NCBI GenBank assembly: GCA_015295945.1
Contig: DVED01000163.1
Span: 1 to 46,749 of the forward strand
Length of the DNA stretch: 46,749 bases
Reading direction: 5' to 3'
Source: Oscillatoriales cyanobacterium M59_W2019_021
Lineage (GTDB): Bacteria > Cyanobacteriota > Cyanobacteriia > Cyanobacteriales > Geitlerinemataceae
In this document: positions 1 to 8,596 of the stretch, piece after piece
Layout: every line of letters starts with the position of its first letter
How positions within the stretch are numbered: the first letter of the stretch is position 1
The notes under the pieces: model-generated
Database searches by the model: none
Told to the model about the DNA's origin: nothing
The model's input: only the letters and a program-made list of their open reading frames with translations
Position numbers and translations under genes: made by a program

Positions 1-163
1 GCGTTTAACAATTGAATTTGCATTGAGAGGATAAGTTTATTTTGTCATTTTTGGCGATCGAGAGTCAACCGGAATTCTAGGTCGCGATCTCGAGCGTCTC
101 GATTGAAGGTTAAAATAATCAAATACGGGCGATCGTTTCTCAAAGTCATAAAGGTAAAATCAG
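1..163. other. Intergenic start of window
   Basis: No coding region is supported here. The stretch is AT-rich with scattered CGATCG cores. It ends in a purine-rich AAAGGTAAAATCAG just before the ATG at 164, a plausible weak ribosome binding site for the Uma2 gene. Any upstream promoter cannot be defined with confidence. Confidence 0.5.
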
Positions 164-754
164 ATGATTCTGCAAGTCGAACACCAAAAAGTTTATACGC
201 CTGATGAATATCTCGATCTAGAAGTTAATTCAGATCTGCGACATGAATACATTGATGGTGAAATCGTTAACATGACGGGTGGAACTCCAAATCACAACCA
301 AATTGCTGGCAATCTCTATGCTGCGTTAAATTTCGCGCTCAAACGCCAGCCTTACCGCGTCTTTGTTACCGACCAACGACTTTGGATTCCTCGAAAAACT
401 ATTTATACTTATCCCGATATTATGGTAGTCTCAGGAGATTTACAATTTCAGGAAGGACGGCAAGATACGATTTTAAATCCAGTTTTTATTGCAGAAGTTT
501 TATCCCCCTCGACTCGAAGTTATGATAAAACCGATAAGTTTTCTGCCTATCGGACGATTTCAACATTTCAAGAATATTTATTAATCGAACAGTCTCAGAT
601 ACACGTCGAACACTACGTCAAGAACGATCGCAAGCGTTGGACATTCTCGGAGTACGACGAAGCTGAAGAAGTTATCGCTCTCAATTCGATCGACTTCCAG
701 ATTTTTCTGACCGATCTCTATGATAAAGTTGAGTTTGATTCGGAAGTCGATTAA
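164..754 (+). CDS. Uma2 family (DUF820) putative restriction endonuclease-like protein
   Basis: The 196-residue product fits the Uma2/DUF820 family, a PD-(D/E)XK nuclease fold greatly expanded in cyanobacteria and of unclear cellular role. Near the N-terminus it has the typical YTPDEYLDLE and EYIDGEIVNMTGGTPNH segments. The likely catalytic residues are the Asp of YPDIMVV (about residue 86), the Glu of FIAEVLSPST (about residue 111) and the Lys of DKTDKF (about residue 125). All three are kept, so the fold looks intact. The ATG start at 164 has a weak purine-rich leader. The 3' end overlaps by 35 bp the first possible start of the following membrane gene. Family assignment is firm; function is not. 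Confidence 0.85.
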   Translation: MILQVEHQKVYTPDEYLDLEVNSDLRHEYIDGEIVNMTGGTPNHNQIAGNLYAALNFALKRQPYRVFVTDQRLWIPRKTIYTYPDIMVVSGDLQFQEGRQDTILNPVFIAEVLSPSTRSYDKTDKFSAYRTISTFQEYLLIEQSQIHVEHYVKNDRKRWTFSEYDEAEEVIALNSIDFQIFLTDLYDKVEFDSEVD

Positions 755-3160
755 ATTTGATCGTTTCTTGACGATTCATTTTGGAGTAAGTCCTTTGCTC
801 GTTCTATTTTCTGCAACGCTTTTTTTGAGCGCCTTTTTACTATTGGGGGTGCAACTGATGGTGGCAAAAATGATTCTTCCTATTTTGGGAGGGTCGCCAT
901 CAGTTTGGAATACCTGTATGTTTTTCTTTCAAGCAACTTTATTGCTAGGATACGGTTATGCTCATCTGGCAACTCGTTGGTGGGGGGTTCGCCGTCATGC
1001 AATTTTTCATAGTATTTTGCTCTTCATTCCCCTCGCTTTTTACCGATCGCATTTCAGAAAACTGAAGTAGGGAGCGAAATAGCTCATCCCATTTTATCAG
1101 TGTTAGCGTGGTTAACTCTTGGGGTAAGCGTTCCTTTTTTCGTGGTGTCAACGAGTGCGCCTTTAGTGCAAAAATGGTTTGCTCAAACGCCACATCCCGA
1201 TCGAGACGATCCGTATTTTTTGTATGCTGCGAGTAACTTTGGCAGTTTATTAGGTGTTCTCAGTTACCCACTGGTTATCGAACCTAGTTTTTCTTTAGAT
1301 CGGCAAAGTTTTCTGTGGATGATCGCTTATGGATTGCTCGTAATTGTAACGATCGGATGTGCGACTTTTATTGGGAAATTGGGAGGCGATCGAGAGCAGG
1401 CTATAACTTTGGCACGATCTCACGAAGACTTCCCAGAAACTTTTTTAACGCCTCCCATAACCCAACAAAAAATTCAATGGGTTTTCCTATCATTTTTACC
1501 GTCTAGCTTGATGCTAGGCGTCACTACTTATATTACCACGGATATTGCGTCAATTCCACTCCTGTGGGCAGTTCCGTTAGCGATTTATTTATTAAGTTTT
1601 GTTCTGACGTTTTCTCGAAAATCTTTCCAATTAAATCGCACTTTAATTAGCATTTCTCCTTTATTTTTTTCCGGGACGATCGCCTTAGAAAACATTAAAA
1701 TACTCTTACCCGTAGGCATTTTATTATTCGCTCACTGGGGAAGTTTATTTCTAGCCAGTTGCGTCTTGCATGGCGAATTAGCGAAAAGTCGTCCGCATCC
1801 CGAGTATTTAACGGAATTTTACTTCTGGATTTCGCTGGGGGGAGTTTTAGGTGGATTATTTAATTCGATTGTCGCACCTTGGATATTTCCCAGGCTTGTG
1901 GAATACCCGCTCATTATCGGACTCGTATTGCTTTTGCTGCGCGATCCCTGGCAAGAAGATCGATCGTCTAAGCCAGAAATTGAAAACTTAGAGGCACTAA
2001 ATCGAGAAGTTAAACAAGCCAAAATTGAAAATCCAGATCTCGATGTTTCCGAATGGGTTTCCGCCAATGTTTTGTCTCACTATTCATCTCGAAATAGACC
2101 TAGAAAACGGACTCTTTTTTCACTCACTTTGCCGATCTCTTTGGGGGTGCTAATCGGCAATTTTTTCCTGGGGTTTCAACTGAATTTAGGCAATAGCAGT
2201 TTTATCGCTTGGCTCTTCACACTTGGTTTATTTGGCGCGATCGGTTATGCGTTTTCTCTCTATCCTTGGCGATGGCTGGTTGGTTTTATTTTTGTTATTT
2301 TGCTGAATCAATTTGCCTTACCGACGAGTCAGGTTATATACAGCGATCGCAATTTTTTCGGCGTGAATCAGGTTTTATACAATGCGACCGAAAACTATCA
2401 TGCATTCGTTCACGGGACAACGCTACATGGCAAGCAAAGTCTCGATCCTCAACGCCAAAACGAACCGCTCACGTATTTTACAAAAACTGGACCGATCGGA
2501 CAACTGTTTCAGTCTTTAGAGACAGAACCCAGAATCTCTCGTATCGGTGTGATAGGATTGGGGGTGGGAACGTTAGCAGCTTATGCCAAACCCGGACAAA
2601 CTTGGAGGTTTTATGAAATCGATCCGGCTGTGGAAAAAATTGCCTCCGATCCGCAATATTTTACGTTTTTACAGAATGCTAAAGGCGAGGTGAACATCGT
2701 TTTAGGTGACGGTCGATTGTCGATCGCTAAAGTTCCAAATAACTCCTACGATTTGCTGGTGATGGATGCTTTTAGTTCCGATTCCATTCCCGTTCATTTA
2801 GTGACTCGAGAGGCGATCAATCTGTATTTACAAAAGTTATCTCCTCAAGGTTTACTGGCACTCAATATTACCAACCGCTACCTCGATCTTCAACCGGTTA
2901 TCGGTGCATTAGCTCGCGATCGCAATTTAGTGACACTAACCCAATGGGATAAAATCGTATCAGTAGAAGAACGCCAACTTGGAAAAACACCCTCTCATTG
3001 GGTTATTTTAGCTCGCGATCGTCGCGATTTTGGTAATCTCGCGAACGATCCCAGATGGAAACCCATTGCTAATGAGAGTTCGATTTCGGTTTGGACGGAT
3101 AATTTTTCCAATCTATTTCGATCTCTGCGAATTTTTAAAACTCGATATAGCGGTTTGTAA
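720..3160 (+). pseudogene. Membrane-fused spermidine synthase-like protein, frameshifted
   Basis: Two reading frames together make one protein of about 810 residues of the membrane/aminopropyltransferase fusion family. The first part (720-1070) holds transmembrane helices with the segment VAKMILPILGGSPSVWNTC. The second part (from codons upstream of 1100 to 3160) continues with more helices and then a spermidine-synthase-like Rossmann domain, with IGVIGLGVGTLAAY, FYEIDPAVE and LVMDAFSSDSIP. The switch falls at the five-T run 1037-1041. One extra T would join ...IPLAF to LPIAFQKTEVG... and on to LAWLTLGVSVPF without a stop. It may be a real lesion, a read error or a slippery site. The true start may be the TTG at 795, which has GGAG eight bases upstream and removes the overlap with the Uma2 gene. 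Confidence 0.8.
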
Positions 3161-3187
3161 TCCACTAGATAAATATAGTTAGATATT

Positions 3188-3212
3188 GGGGCAACCACGG
3201 GGGGATTGCCCC
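3188..3212. terminator. Inverted repeat between convergent genes
   Basis: GGGGCAA (3188-3194) pairs with TTGCCCC (3206-3212) around an 11-base loop, and CTAC follows. It sits between the rightward synthase-like gene (stop at 3160) and the leftward DUF4079 gene (stop at 3323). A transcription-end role is inferred; there is no clean T-tract. The GGGGCAATCC..GTTGCCCC form resembles dispersed cyanobacterial palindromes. Confidence 0.4.
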
Positions 3213-3322
3213 TACAAATCTATCGAAAGATTTACAACTCATTTAGGATGGCTATAGATTGATAATAGCTCTATTTCTTTTTCTAATTTTTTTCTCCGCA
3301 AAGCCTTTGATAAACTTCGCAT

Positions 3323-4033
3323 TCAGCGAGACTGGAAAAATTTGAAGTTAGGACAAATTTGTTGAGTCCAATCGCATTGTTCTAAATAAGGAGATTGCCA
3401 GGATAGAGGCTTATCTAGCAAGTCTCGCACTCCAGTCACCCCTTGAAGACAAAACAAGAATAATGCAAAACAATTTAAAATGATATGAATTTTTCTCCAT
3501 TTATTTGATCGATCTTCGTATATTTTAGGTTTGATCGTTAAGGCAATAACCATTAATATAGAAACAAGGATTCCCGAGTAGTAGTGGGAGATATACCATT
3601 GTTCCGTTCTCCAAAAAACGCCTTCTTGCGACCCCAAAATAATCAATCCCGCACTCGTCATCGCTGCCAGGATGCCTCGCCAAATATACCTTCGTGACTG
3701 ATATAAACAAATCAGCGAGCCGATTGTCGCGACAAACATTAATACAATAACAACGATCGAACTAATTTCTTTTTGAAAGAGTTCGCCTTTAAAAATAATC
3801 GAATAAGCTAAGGCGATCGAGGTTAATCCGACGACCGAACCTGTCAAATAATGACCGAATTTGACGTGTTCGCGATTGACAACGGGAGGAATGAGGCTTT
3901 TACCTCCTGCTGAAGTTTCTAGCCGACGCTGGCGAGTTTGCCACGCCATATTCACGACCATTCCCAAGATGGGAAAAACGAGAATCACGGCAAGTGCGGG
4001 GTGAACTAATCCTAACAGGTCTTTTGCATCCAT
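3323..4033 (-). CDS. DUF4079 domain integral membrane protein
   Basis: The 236-residue product begins MDAKDLLGLVHPALAVILVFP, the usual start of cyanobacterial DUF4079 proteins. It alternates hydrophobic helices with short loops (about six membrane segments). The layout recalls b-type-cytochrome-like four- to six-helix proteins, with several His residues such as those in LVHPAL, EHVKFGHYLTG and WYISHYYSG. Haem binding has not been shown for this family as far as I know, so function is left open. The gene stands alone on the minus strand, convergent with the frameshifted synthase gene. A weak GAAAGAGTTGAGAA leader precedes the ATG at 4033. Confidence 0.8.
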   Translation of the reverse strand: MDAKDLLGLVHPALAVILVFPILGMVVNMAWQTRQRRLETSAGGKSLIPPVVNREHVKFGHYLTGSVVGLTSIALAYSIIFKGELFQKEISSIVVIVLMFVATIGSLICLYQSRRYIWRGILAAMTSAGLIILGSQEGVFWRTEQWYISHYYSGILVSILMVIALTIKPKIYEDRSNKWRKIHIILNCFALFLFCLQGVTGVRDLLDKPLSWQSPYLEQCDWTQQICPNFKFFQSR

Positions 4034-4199
4034 TTCTCAACTCTTTCAATTTCACAGGAGAATTTACTATATCATCATCGAGCGTACGTTTTCGACGATC
4101 GATTGTAGGATAAGTCGAAATGTTAAATTATTTTCCAAACTGTAGAAAATGCTGCCATAAGAACGCTATAAATAACTCTAAAGCATCAAATCGATCGAT

Positions 4200-4517
4200 A
4201 TGAATGGAGCAATACTAGCGGCAATCGCTTATGGAGTCTTGGCGATCGTTGGCGGAATGATCGGCTATCGCCAAGCTAAAAGTCATGTTTCCCTAATTTC
4301 TGGAGTTGGCAGTGGAGTTCTCCTCATTTTGGGTGGTGTCTTGCAGCTTTGGGGACAAACTTGGGGACTCTGGCTGAGTGCGATCGTTACCCTCGTTTTA
4401 ATTGCGGTTTTTGCTATGCGACTTGCCAAAACTCGCAAAGTTATGCCAGCGGGTTTGATGCTCATTTCTGGAACGATCGCCTTGGCGATTATCTTAGAAA
4501 GCCTGTTGGGCAGATAA
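4200..4517 (+). CDS. TMEM14/FAX-like small membrane protein
   Basis: The 105-residue protein has four hydrophobic, glycine-rich segments (about residues 4-20, 32-48, 54-70 and 82-101). Motifs such as GGMIGYRQAKSHVSLISG and PAGLMLISG are typical of the TMEM14 (UPF0136) family. Plant plastid members (FAX proteins) take part in fatty acid export, and cyanobacterial members are proposed to act similarly. The substrate here is inferred, not seen. The small gene that follows starts 37 bp after the stop on the same strand, so the two may be co-transcribed. Confidence 0.8.
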   Translation: MNGAILAAIAYGVLAIVGGMIGYRQAKSHVSLISGVGSGVLLILGGVLQLWGQTWGLWLSAIVTLVLIAVFAMRLAKTRKVMPAGLMLISGTIALAIILESLLGR

Positions 4518-4554
4518 ATAATTCCGTTTTAAAAGTTCAATTTTTTTAATCAAC

Positions 4555-4938
4555 ATGAAACCGAAATTTAAAGATATGACGGCTTGGCATCAAGCCGAAC
4601 TGTTAATGCAGCCAACCCTAATTCGGACGATCGACAACTTGCGAAAACACCTAGAAAAATCGACTTGGAAAGGAACGTATCGGGAAATTCAAGAGCCATT
4701 CCCCGGATACAAACTCGATTTAGAATTAGGCGATCGCCAAGAAACGATCGATATTTGGGAATTGTGCTATCAAATTTGCTTTCGGAACTATCAACCCACC
4801 CACGCTCCAGACGAAAGCTATGAAGTGGAAATCGATACGAGCTTATTCAATGAAAATGGTGAAGTGGATTGGATCCGCCTCGATGCTAAAGCTCAAAGTC
4901 TTATTGCCGATATCTTTAATAATTTAGGGGGTGGGTAG
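4555..4938 (+). CDS. Conserved hypothetical protein (127 aa)
   Basis: No family is recognised. The 127-residue soluble, acidic protein begins MKPKFKDMTAWHQAELLMQP and contains IDNLRKHLEKSTWKGTYREI and WELCYQICFRNYQP. Its ending, GEVDWIRLDAKAQSLIADIF, looks like a small alpha/beta fold. It has no signal peptide, membrane helix or obvious metal motif. The gene follows the TMEM14-like gene with a 37-bp gap and ends against a dispersed palindromic repeat. Codon use and length are consistent with a real gene. Its product may be a cyanobacteria-specific protein. Confidence 0.6.
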   Translation: MKPKFKDMTAWHQAELLMQPTLIRTIDNLRKHLEKSTWKGTYREIQEPFPGYKLDLELGDRQETIDIWELCYQICFRNYQPTHAPDESYEVEIDTSLFNENGEVDWIRLDAKAQSLIADIFNNLGGG

Positions 4939-5007
4939 GGGCGAAGCATTTAGGCAATAATTTATCGGTTCGATCGTCAAATTTTGTGCCAAATGCTTCG
5001 CCTTCCG
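4935..5007. repeat. GCGAAGCATTT palindromic repeat, copy 1
   Basis: GTAGGGGCGAAGCATTT at the left end is mirrored by AAATGCTTCGCC (4991-5002) at the right; the 12-bp arms are at 4940-4951 and 4991-5002. Two further copies lie at 10657-10725 and 42125-42193. This copy lies between two convergent genes (stops at 4938 and 5021), so it may also end transcription in both directions. Confidence 0.85.
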
Positions 5008-5020
5008 AGTTGGGATCGCT

Positions 5021-5875
5021 CTACCGCCGTCGGCTGCGGCTGGGACGTGCAGAACGACCGCCACTGCCAAATCCGGTCGATCGTTTTTGATACGTCGGTT
5101 TGGATTTGCTACCCGTACGCAAATTGCTCGAACCATAACCCGAACCCGTAGAACGGGTGGAGTTACCTTGGGGTTTGCGTTGGGTGGAAGAGGAGGTAGA
5201 CGGCGATCGCAAATTGCCTGTGGTACGGAGGGTTTGGCGATTTTTCACCGCTGCCGGAGGTGCGTTATACCGCGATTGATAGCTTTGTACCGCTTGGCTG
5301 TAGCTGCTGCCGTAGCCGCCGTATCCCGTCATGACGACGCCGGGTTGGTACACAGGGGGAACGTAGTAGCGGGGGGAGAAGAGCATATTGCCAACAATTT
5401 GACCCGCTAAGGCTCCCGCAAAGGGAGTCCAGAAGCTCGATTCCCGACGGACGATAACCGTTTGAGTCTGTCCGGTTTGCGGGTCGGTTTGCTGTTCGGC
5501 AACGTTGTGAACGTACTCGATGCGGAAGTCTTCGGTGAGGTGCAATATGGCTTGTCCGCCATCCACGCTGAGGTAACTTCGCTTGCCTGCCTGCACTTCC
5601 TCGGGGGTGAGTTGTGCCATTTGCAAATCCGTCGTTTGAAAGGTCGGAGAAACGCCAGCAGGCGTATTCAGGAGCATCAAGGTATACAACCCATCTGCGT
5701 CATTGTATTGAGCTTGTTGGACGGGATACTCGCCACTTGTAACCTGGTTCGGTGCAACTGCGACGGTAGAATTCGCCGATCCCGAACCCGAGTAATTAGA
5801 AGCAGACGAACCACAGGCGGTGGTCGTCCAACAAAAGGTCAAACACAAACAAAATGAAAAAATTCGACGTAACAT
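5021..5875 (-). CDS. Putative lipoprotein with basic Gly/Ser-rich tail
   Basis: The 284-residue product starts with MLRRIFSFCLCLTFCWTTTAC, a signal peptide ending in a lipobox-like TTAC with Cys21 as the likely lipidated residue. The middle (about residues 55-165) is a folded region with TLMLLNTPAGVS and HLTEDFRIEYVHNVAEQQ. A Gly/Tyr segment (GVVMTGYGGYG) follows, and the last 60-70 residues are a low-complexity Ser/Arg/Gly tail ending RSARPSRSRRR. This points to an envelope-anchored protein with a basic tail that could bind acidic polymers; the tail's role is inference. The gene is third in a leftward cluster behind msrA and the DUF1517 gene, 45 bp after the latter. Confidence 0.75.
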   Translation of the reverse strand: MLRRIFSFCLCLTFCWTTTACGSSASNYSGSGSANSTVAVAPNQVTSGEYPVQQAQYNDADGLYTLMLLNTPAGVSPTFQTTDLQMAQLTPEEVQAGKRSYLSVDGGQAILHLTEDFRIEYVHNVAEQQTDPQTGQTQTVIVRRESSFWTPFAGALAGQIVGNMLFSPRYYVPPVYQPGVVMTGYGGYGSSYSQAVQSYQSRYNAPPAAVKNRQTLRTTGNLRSPSTSSSTQRKPQGNSTRSTGSGYGSSNLRTGSKSKPTYQKRSTGFGSGGRSARPSRSRRR

Positions 5876-5920
5876 TTTTTTCTGTTAATTTAGCACTGAA
5901 AACTCTTTTCCTGCTTTGTT

Positions 5921-6523
5921 TTATAGCGGAATGAGTTCTGGGAAATTCACCAAAACTTGTTCTTCAGTTAATTCATCTCCTAGTTTAGCGGGGGAGAAGT
6001 GAACTTGGATGGCTCTGAGTTGGTGATTGTAGTGAAGGTTAATTATCGCTTTTAGTCCATTTTCCATCGCTTCCACATTGGCGAGATCGGTTTCCAAATC
6101 GGGAACTTCGCCTTCAGCGGCGATCGTTAACATCACCACTAAATTGCGGGTAATCGGTAAAGAAAACGGTGCGTTCGTCGCACCCGCAGCCCCATATTCA
6201 GGTTGACTGAGATAGCGTTGTGCGGAATCGGTAAAGAGTTCGTTAACGTAATCTCCGGCTTCTTCTTCTTTCCAAAAGACATCGCCTTCATTGGCTGCCG
6301 ATTGCCAGTAGGTTTCGTATTGCAGGAGTTGCTGGCAAATATCGACTAAATCTTCGCCTAAGATTTCTAAATCTCCTTCGGCATCGATCGCATTTCGTCC
6401 GGCTTGATTCAACGTGCCTAACAGCGGTGCGACTTCCTCTCCCGCCAAGTGCAGCATCACCCGACAAACGACAAATCTGGTTTTTCCTGTAAATTTTTTA
6501 AACCGATCGCCCAAACCACTCAT
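5921..6523 (-). CDS. DUF1517 family protein
   Basis: The 200-residue product MSGLGDRFKKFTGKTRFVVC... resembles cyanobacterial DUF1517-type proteins. Conserved segments include LAGEEVAPLLGTLNQAGR, LQYETYWQSAANEGDVFW, YVNELFTDSAQRYLSQ and LRAIQVHFSPAKLGDELT. Function is unknown. I place the start at 6523 rather than the longer in-frame ATG at 6679. TGAGGAG lies 7-12 bases upstream of 6523, and the longer form would overlap msrA by over 100 bp with low-quality sequence. It lies 46 bp downstream of msrA on the same strand and is probably co-transcribed with it and with the lipoprotein gene. Confidence 0.75.
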   Translation of the reverse strand: MSGLGDRFKKFTGKTRFVVCRVMLHLAGEEVAPLLGTLNQAGRNAIDAEGDLEILGEDLVDICQQLLQYETYWQSAANEGDVFWKEEEAGDYVNELFTDSAQRYLSQPEYGAAGATNAPFSLPITRNLVVMLTIAAEGEVPDLETDLANVEAMENGLKAIINLHYNHQLRAIQVHFSPAKLGDELTEEQVLVNFPELIPL

Positions 6524-6569
6524 AACTCGATATCTCCTCAAGATATATTTCAATTCTAATCGATATCGG

Positions 6570-7043
6570 TTATTTTGGAGGGCGCTTCTTTGGATTCTTT
6601 TCAAAGTATTGTTGATGGGATTCATCAGCGAGATAGTAGTCTCCGGCAGGTTGAATTTGGGTGACGATTTGCCGATCAAATTTTCCGGATTGCTGAAGTC
6701 TTAGTTTCGACCTACGGGCAGATTCTTCTTGGGCGCGATCGTGGTAGAATATGACCGATCGATACTGCTCGCCGCGATCGGGTCCTTGGCGATTCAGTTG
6801 GGTGGGATCGTGAATTTTCCAAAAGACATCGAGCAACGTTTCGTAGCTCACTTCTTCCGGATCGTATTCCACTTGCGCCACTTCCGCATGACCCGTAATT
6901 CGGGATAATACATCGAGATAGGAAGGGTTGGAAAAATGCCCCCCCATATAGCCGACAGAAGTCGATTTTACCCCTTTAATTTTCCGAAAAGCCGCTTCGA
7001 CTCCCCAAAAACATCCGGCTCCAAATGTTGCTAGTTTTGTCAT
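6570..7043 (-). CDS. msrA: Peptide-methionine (S)-S-oxide reductase
   Basis: The 157-residue MsrA reduces methionine-S-sulfoxide in damaged proteins. The active-site GCFWG lies at residues 10-14 with nucleophilic Cys11. It is followed by the family segments [48 protein letters not shown] and the C-terminal [10 protein letters not shown]. Cys11 is the only cysteine in the protein, so the usual C-terminal recycling cysteines are absent and regeneration must rely on an outside reductant. It is first in a leftward cluster with DUF1517 and a lipoprotein. Four tandem ATTGGTT heptamers sit directly at its 5' end. Confidence 0.95.
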   Translation of the reverse strand: MTKLATFGAGCFWGVEAAFRKIKGVKSTSVGYMGGHFSNPSYLDVLSRITGHAEVAQVEYDPEEVSYETLLDVFWKIHDPTQLNRQGPDRGEQYRSVIFYHDRAQEESARRSKLRLQQSGKFDRQIVTQIQPAGDYYLADESHQQYFEKNPKKRPPK

Positions 7044-7069
7044 TGGTTATTGGTTATTGGTTATTGGTT
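7042..7069. repeat. Tandem heptamer ATTGGTT x4
   Basis: Four uninterrupted copies of ATTGGTT begin within the msrA start codon region (the minus-strand ATG spans 7041-7043) and run upstream of the gene. Short tandem heptamers of this sort (STRR type) are characteristic of cyanobacterial intergenic DNA. They occupy the place where the msrA ribosome binding site should be, so copy-number change could affect expression. Confidence 0.85.
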
Positions 7070-7078
7070 ATCGAACGT

Positions 7079-7111
7079 AGGGTGTGTTGAGCGATCGCGA
7101 AACGCACCCAT
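7079..7111. repeat. GTAGGGTGTGTTGAG palindromic repeat, copy 1
   Basis: GTAGGGTGTGTTGAG-CGATCG-CGAAACGCACCC is an imperfect palindrome between the Uma2 gene (stop at 7120) and msrA. The same left end occurs at 19862-19891, and a more diverged relative lies near 32563-32591. This is a dispersed cyanobacterial repeat type. Confidence 0.6.
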
Positions 7112-7119
7112 TTATATAA

Positions 7120-7818
7120 TTAATTTAAATCCTCCAAATCGACTCCCAATTCGCGTAATTTTCGAGCGAGTTTTTCAGCCTTTTGGGCTTCTCGATTCGC
7201 GCGTTCTGCTTCCCTTTTCACCTGCTCTTGCGGAGTCAAATACCGATTTCCCTCAGCATCGTACCAATACAACCATTCTCGCGTTAACCCAGAATAATTA
7301 CCTCGATCGCATCCGATTCCCAAGCCAATTTCTGGCATCCACACCGGATTACCCGATTGCAATTCATATCTACCATTGACTAACTTATGCACTTCCAAAC
7401 GCGGCTTGCGACGACGGCGAGATGAATAGATAGCGTAATATAAAACCCCTAAAGATTGATATTCATCTAACTTATCGCTGTATTCCTTCCGATAATTGGT
7501 AGAAACCACTTCTAGGACTAAACTAGGAATGATATTTTCATCCCATAACACGTAACTGGGGCGCAATTCTTCATCGTAAAACCGTTCCACTCCCAAACTC
7601 AAAAAACCATCGGGAACCATCGGAGGTTTATCGGGATGATAGTAAATTCCCATATCGATACCGAAGAACCAATCCATCCGTTCCGACCCGATCGTTAATA
7701 AGATGGCTTTTAATAAACCCGGTATCAATTCTTGAAGTTCGTTATCCACAGGCGTTTCATCGGAATCGGGAAGTTCGTCGGCAGAAGGTAAATGTCTCGG
7801 TAAGTCGCACTGGTACAT
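7120..7818 (-). CDS. Uma2 family (DUF820) protein with coiled C-terminal tail
   Basis: The 232-residue Uma2-type protein belongs to the longer cyanobacterial subgroup. Features seen: LPSADELPDSDETPVDNE near the N-terminus, MGIYYHPDKPPMVPDGFLSLG, the motif strand LVLEVVSTNYRKEYSDKLDEY with the expected Glu and Lys, and YYAIYSS. The last 45 residues (from LTPQEQVKREAERANREAQ) form a charged heptad-like helix ending LRELGVDLEDLN, common in this subgroup and perhaps used for oligomerisation. Nuclease activity is inferred from the fold only. Another Uma2 gene lies 144 bp upstream on the same strand. Confidence 0.85.
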   Translation of the reverse strand: MYQCDLPRHLPSADELPDSDETPVDNELQELIPGLLKAILLTIGSERMDWFFGIDMGIYYHPDKPPMVPDGFLSLGVERFYDEELRPSYVLWDENIIPSLVLEVVSTNYRKEYSDKLDEYQSLGVLYYAIYSSRRRRKPRLEVHKLVNGRYELQSGNPVWMPEIGLGIGCDRGNYSGLTREWLYWYDAEGNRYLTPQEQVKREAERANREAQKAEKLARKLRELGVDLEDLN

Positions 7819-7961
7819 GGCAGCTTTCCCAAAAACTCATCTTGATTATAGTACGAGTAGAAGATCCCGATACAGATCGGGACTTGACTGACACCGATCG
7901 ATCCCTGGTTCGACAACTAGAAACTATATCTTTGATCGGTTCTTGAGTCTAAATTTTCTGG

Positions 7962-8522
7962 TTATTGCGATCGCAACATATCGCCAACTGCCAGCACGAT
8001 TTCTGGAAACGCTAAGGGAGAAATAGAATCTTCATCGGATAGAACCATGATTTGCCGATAACCCTCTAAACTGGGTTCTCTAAAAACATGAAGTTGGCGG
8101 TTGGTGACATCCAAAACCCAATAATCGGAAATCCCCGATCGCCCGTAGACCACCGCTTGAAATTCCGTATCGCGATTGAGGCTACTATCTGCAACCTCAA
8201 TAATTAAATAAATTTCTTCCAGCGTTGGATGATGGTCTTCGTAAAATGACGGATTGGGAACGACGACGGCAATATCGGGTTCGGGTTCGGAGTAATCGTT
8301 CAAGCGAACTGGATCTTGCAATCGAACTAAAACGCGACCTGACAGGCGATTTCGGAGTAAATTATCGGTTCTGCCAACGGCGGCACTATGTGGCGTTCCT
8401 TTCATCGGTTTGTTAAAAATCTGCCCGTCAATCAGTTCGACCCGTTCGTCTGGATTTAAAATTCCCAGTTCTCCCATCCGATGATATTCGTCAACCGTAA
8501 TCCGGCGTAGTTCGACTAACAT
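7962..8522 (-). CDS. Uma2 family (DUF820) protein, possibly catalytically altered
   Basis: The 186-residue product has the Uma2 layout: ITVDEYHRMGELGILNPDERVELIDG, the Asp strand PEPDIAVVVP (about residue 88), the Glu strand YLIIEVADSSLNRD (about residue 109), and YGRSGISDYWVLDV. In many relatives a Lys lies 12-13 residues after the Glu (EVADSSLxxDRxxKLPLYA). Here the matching stretch reads NRDTEFQAVVYG, with Gln in that place, so the enzyme may be inactive. That alignment is from memory of the family. The gene is followed on its right by a strong terminator belonging to ftsH. Confidence 0.85.
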   Translation of the reverse strand: MLVELRRITVDEYHRMGELGILNPDERVELIDGQIFNKPMKGTPHSAAVGRTDNLLRNRLSGRVLVRLQDPVRLNDYSEPEPDIAVVVPNPSFYEDHHPTLEEIYLIIEVADSSLNRDTEFQAVVYGRSGISDYWVLDVTNRQLHVFREPSLEGYRQIMVLSDEDSISPLAFPEIVLAVGDMLRSQ

Positions 8523-8535
8523 TATTCAAATCTCA

Positions 8536-8574
8536 TAAAAAAGAAGGATGAATTTCTCAAAAATTCACCCTTCT
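8536..8574 (-). terminator. Rho-independent terminator of ftsH
   Basis: Read on the minus strand after the ftsH stop, AGAAGGGTGAATTT (8574-8561) pairs with AAATTCATCCTTCT (8555-8542) with one G-U pair and a five-base loop. Six T residues follow. This is the cleanest intrinsic terminator in the window. It separates ftsH from the downstream Uma2 gene. Confidence 0.85.
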
Positions 8575-8596
8575 ATTTTACCGATCGATCGTTAGC

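Noticed and set aside
6524-6679. Longer form of the DUF1517 protein
   Set aside because: It overlaps msrA by over 100 bp and lacks a ribosome binding site; TGAGGAG precedes the ATG at 6523.
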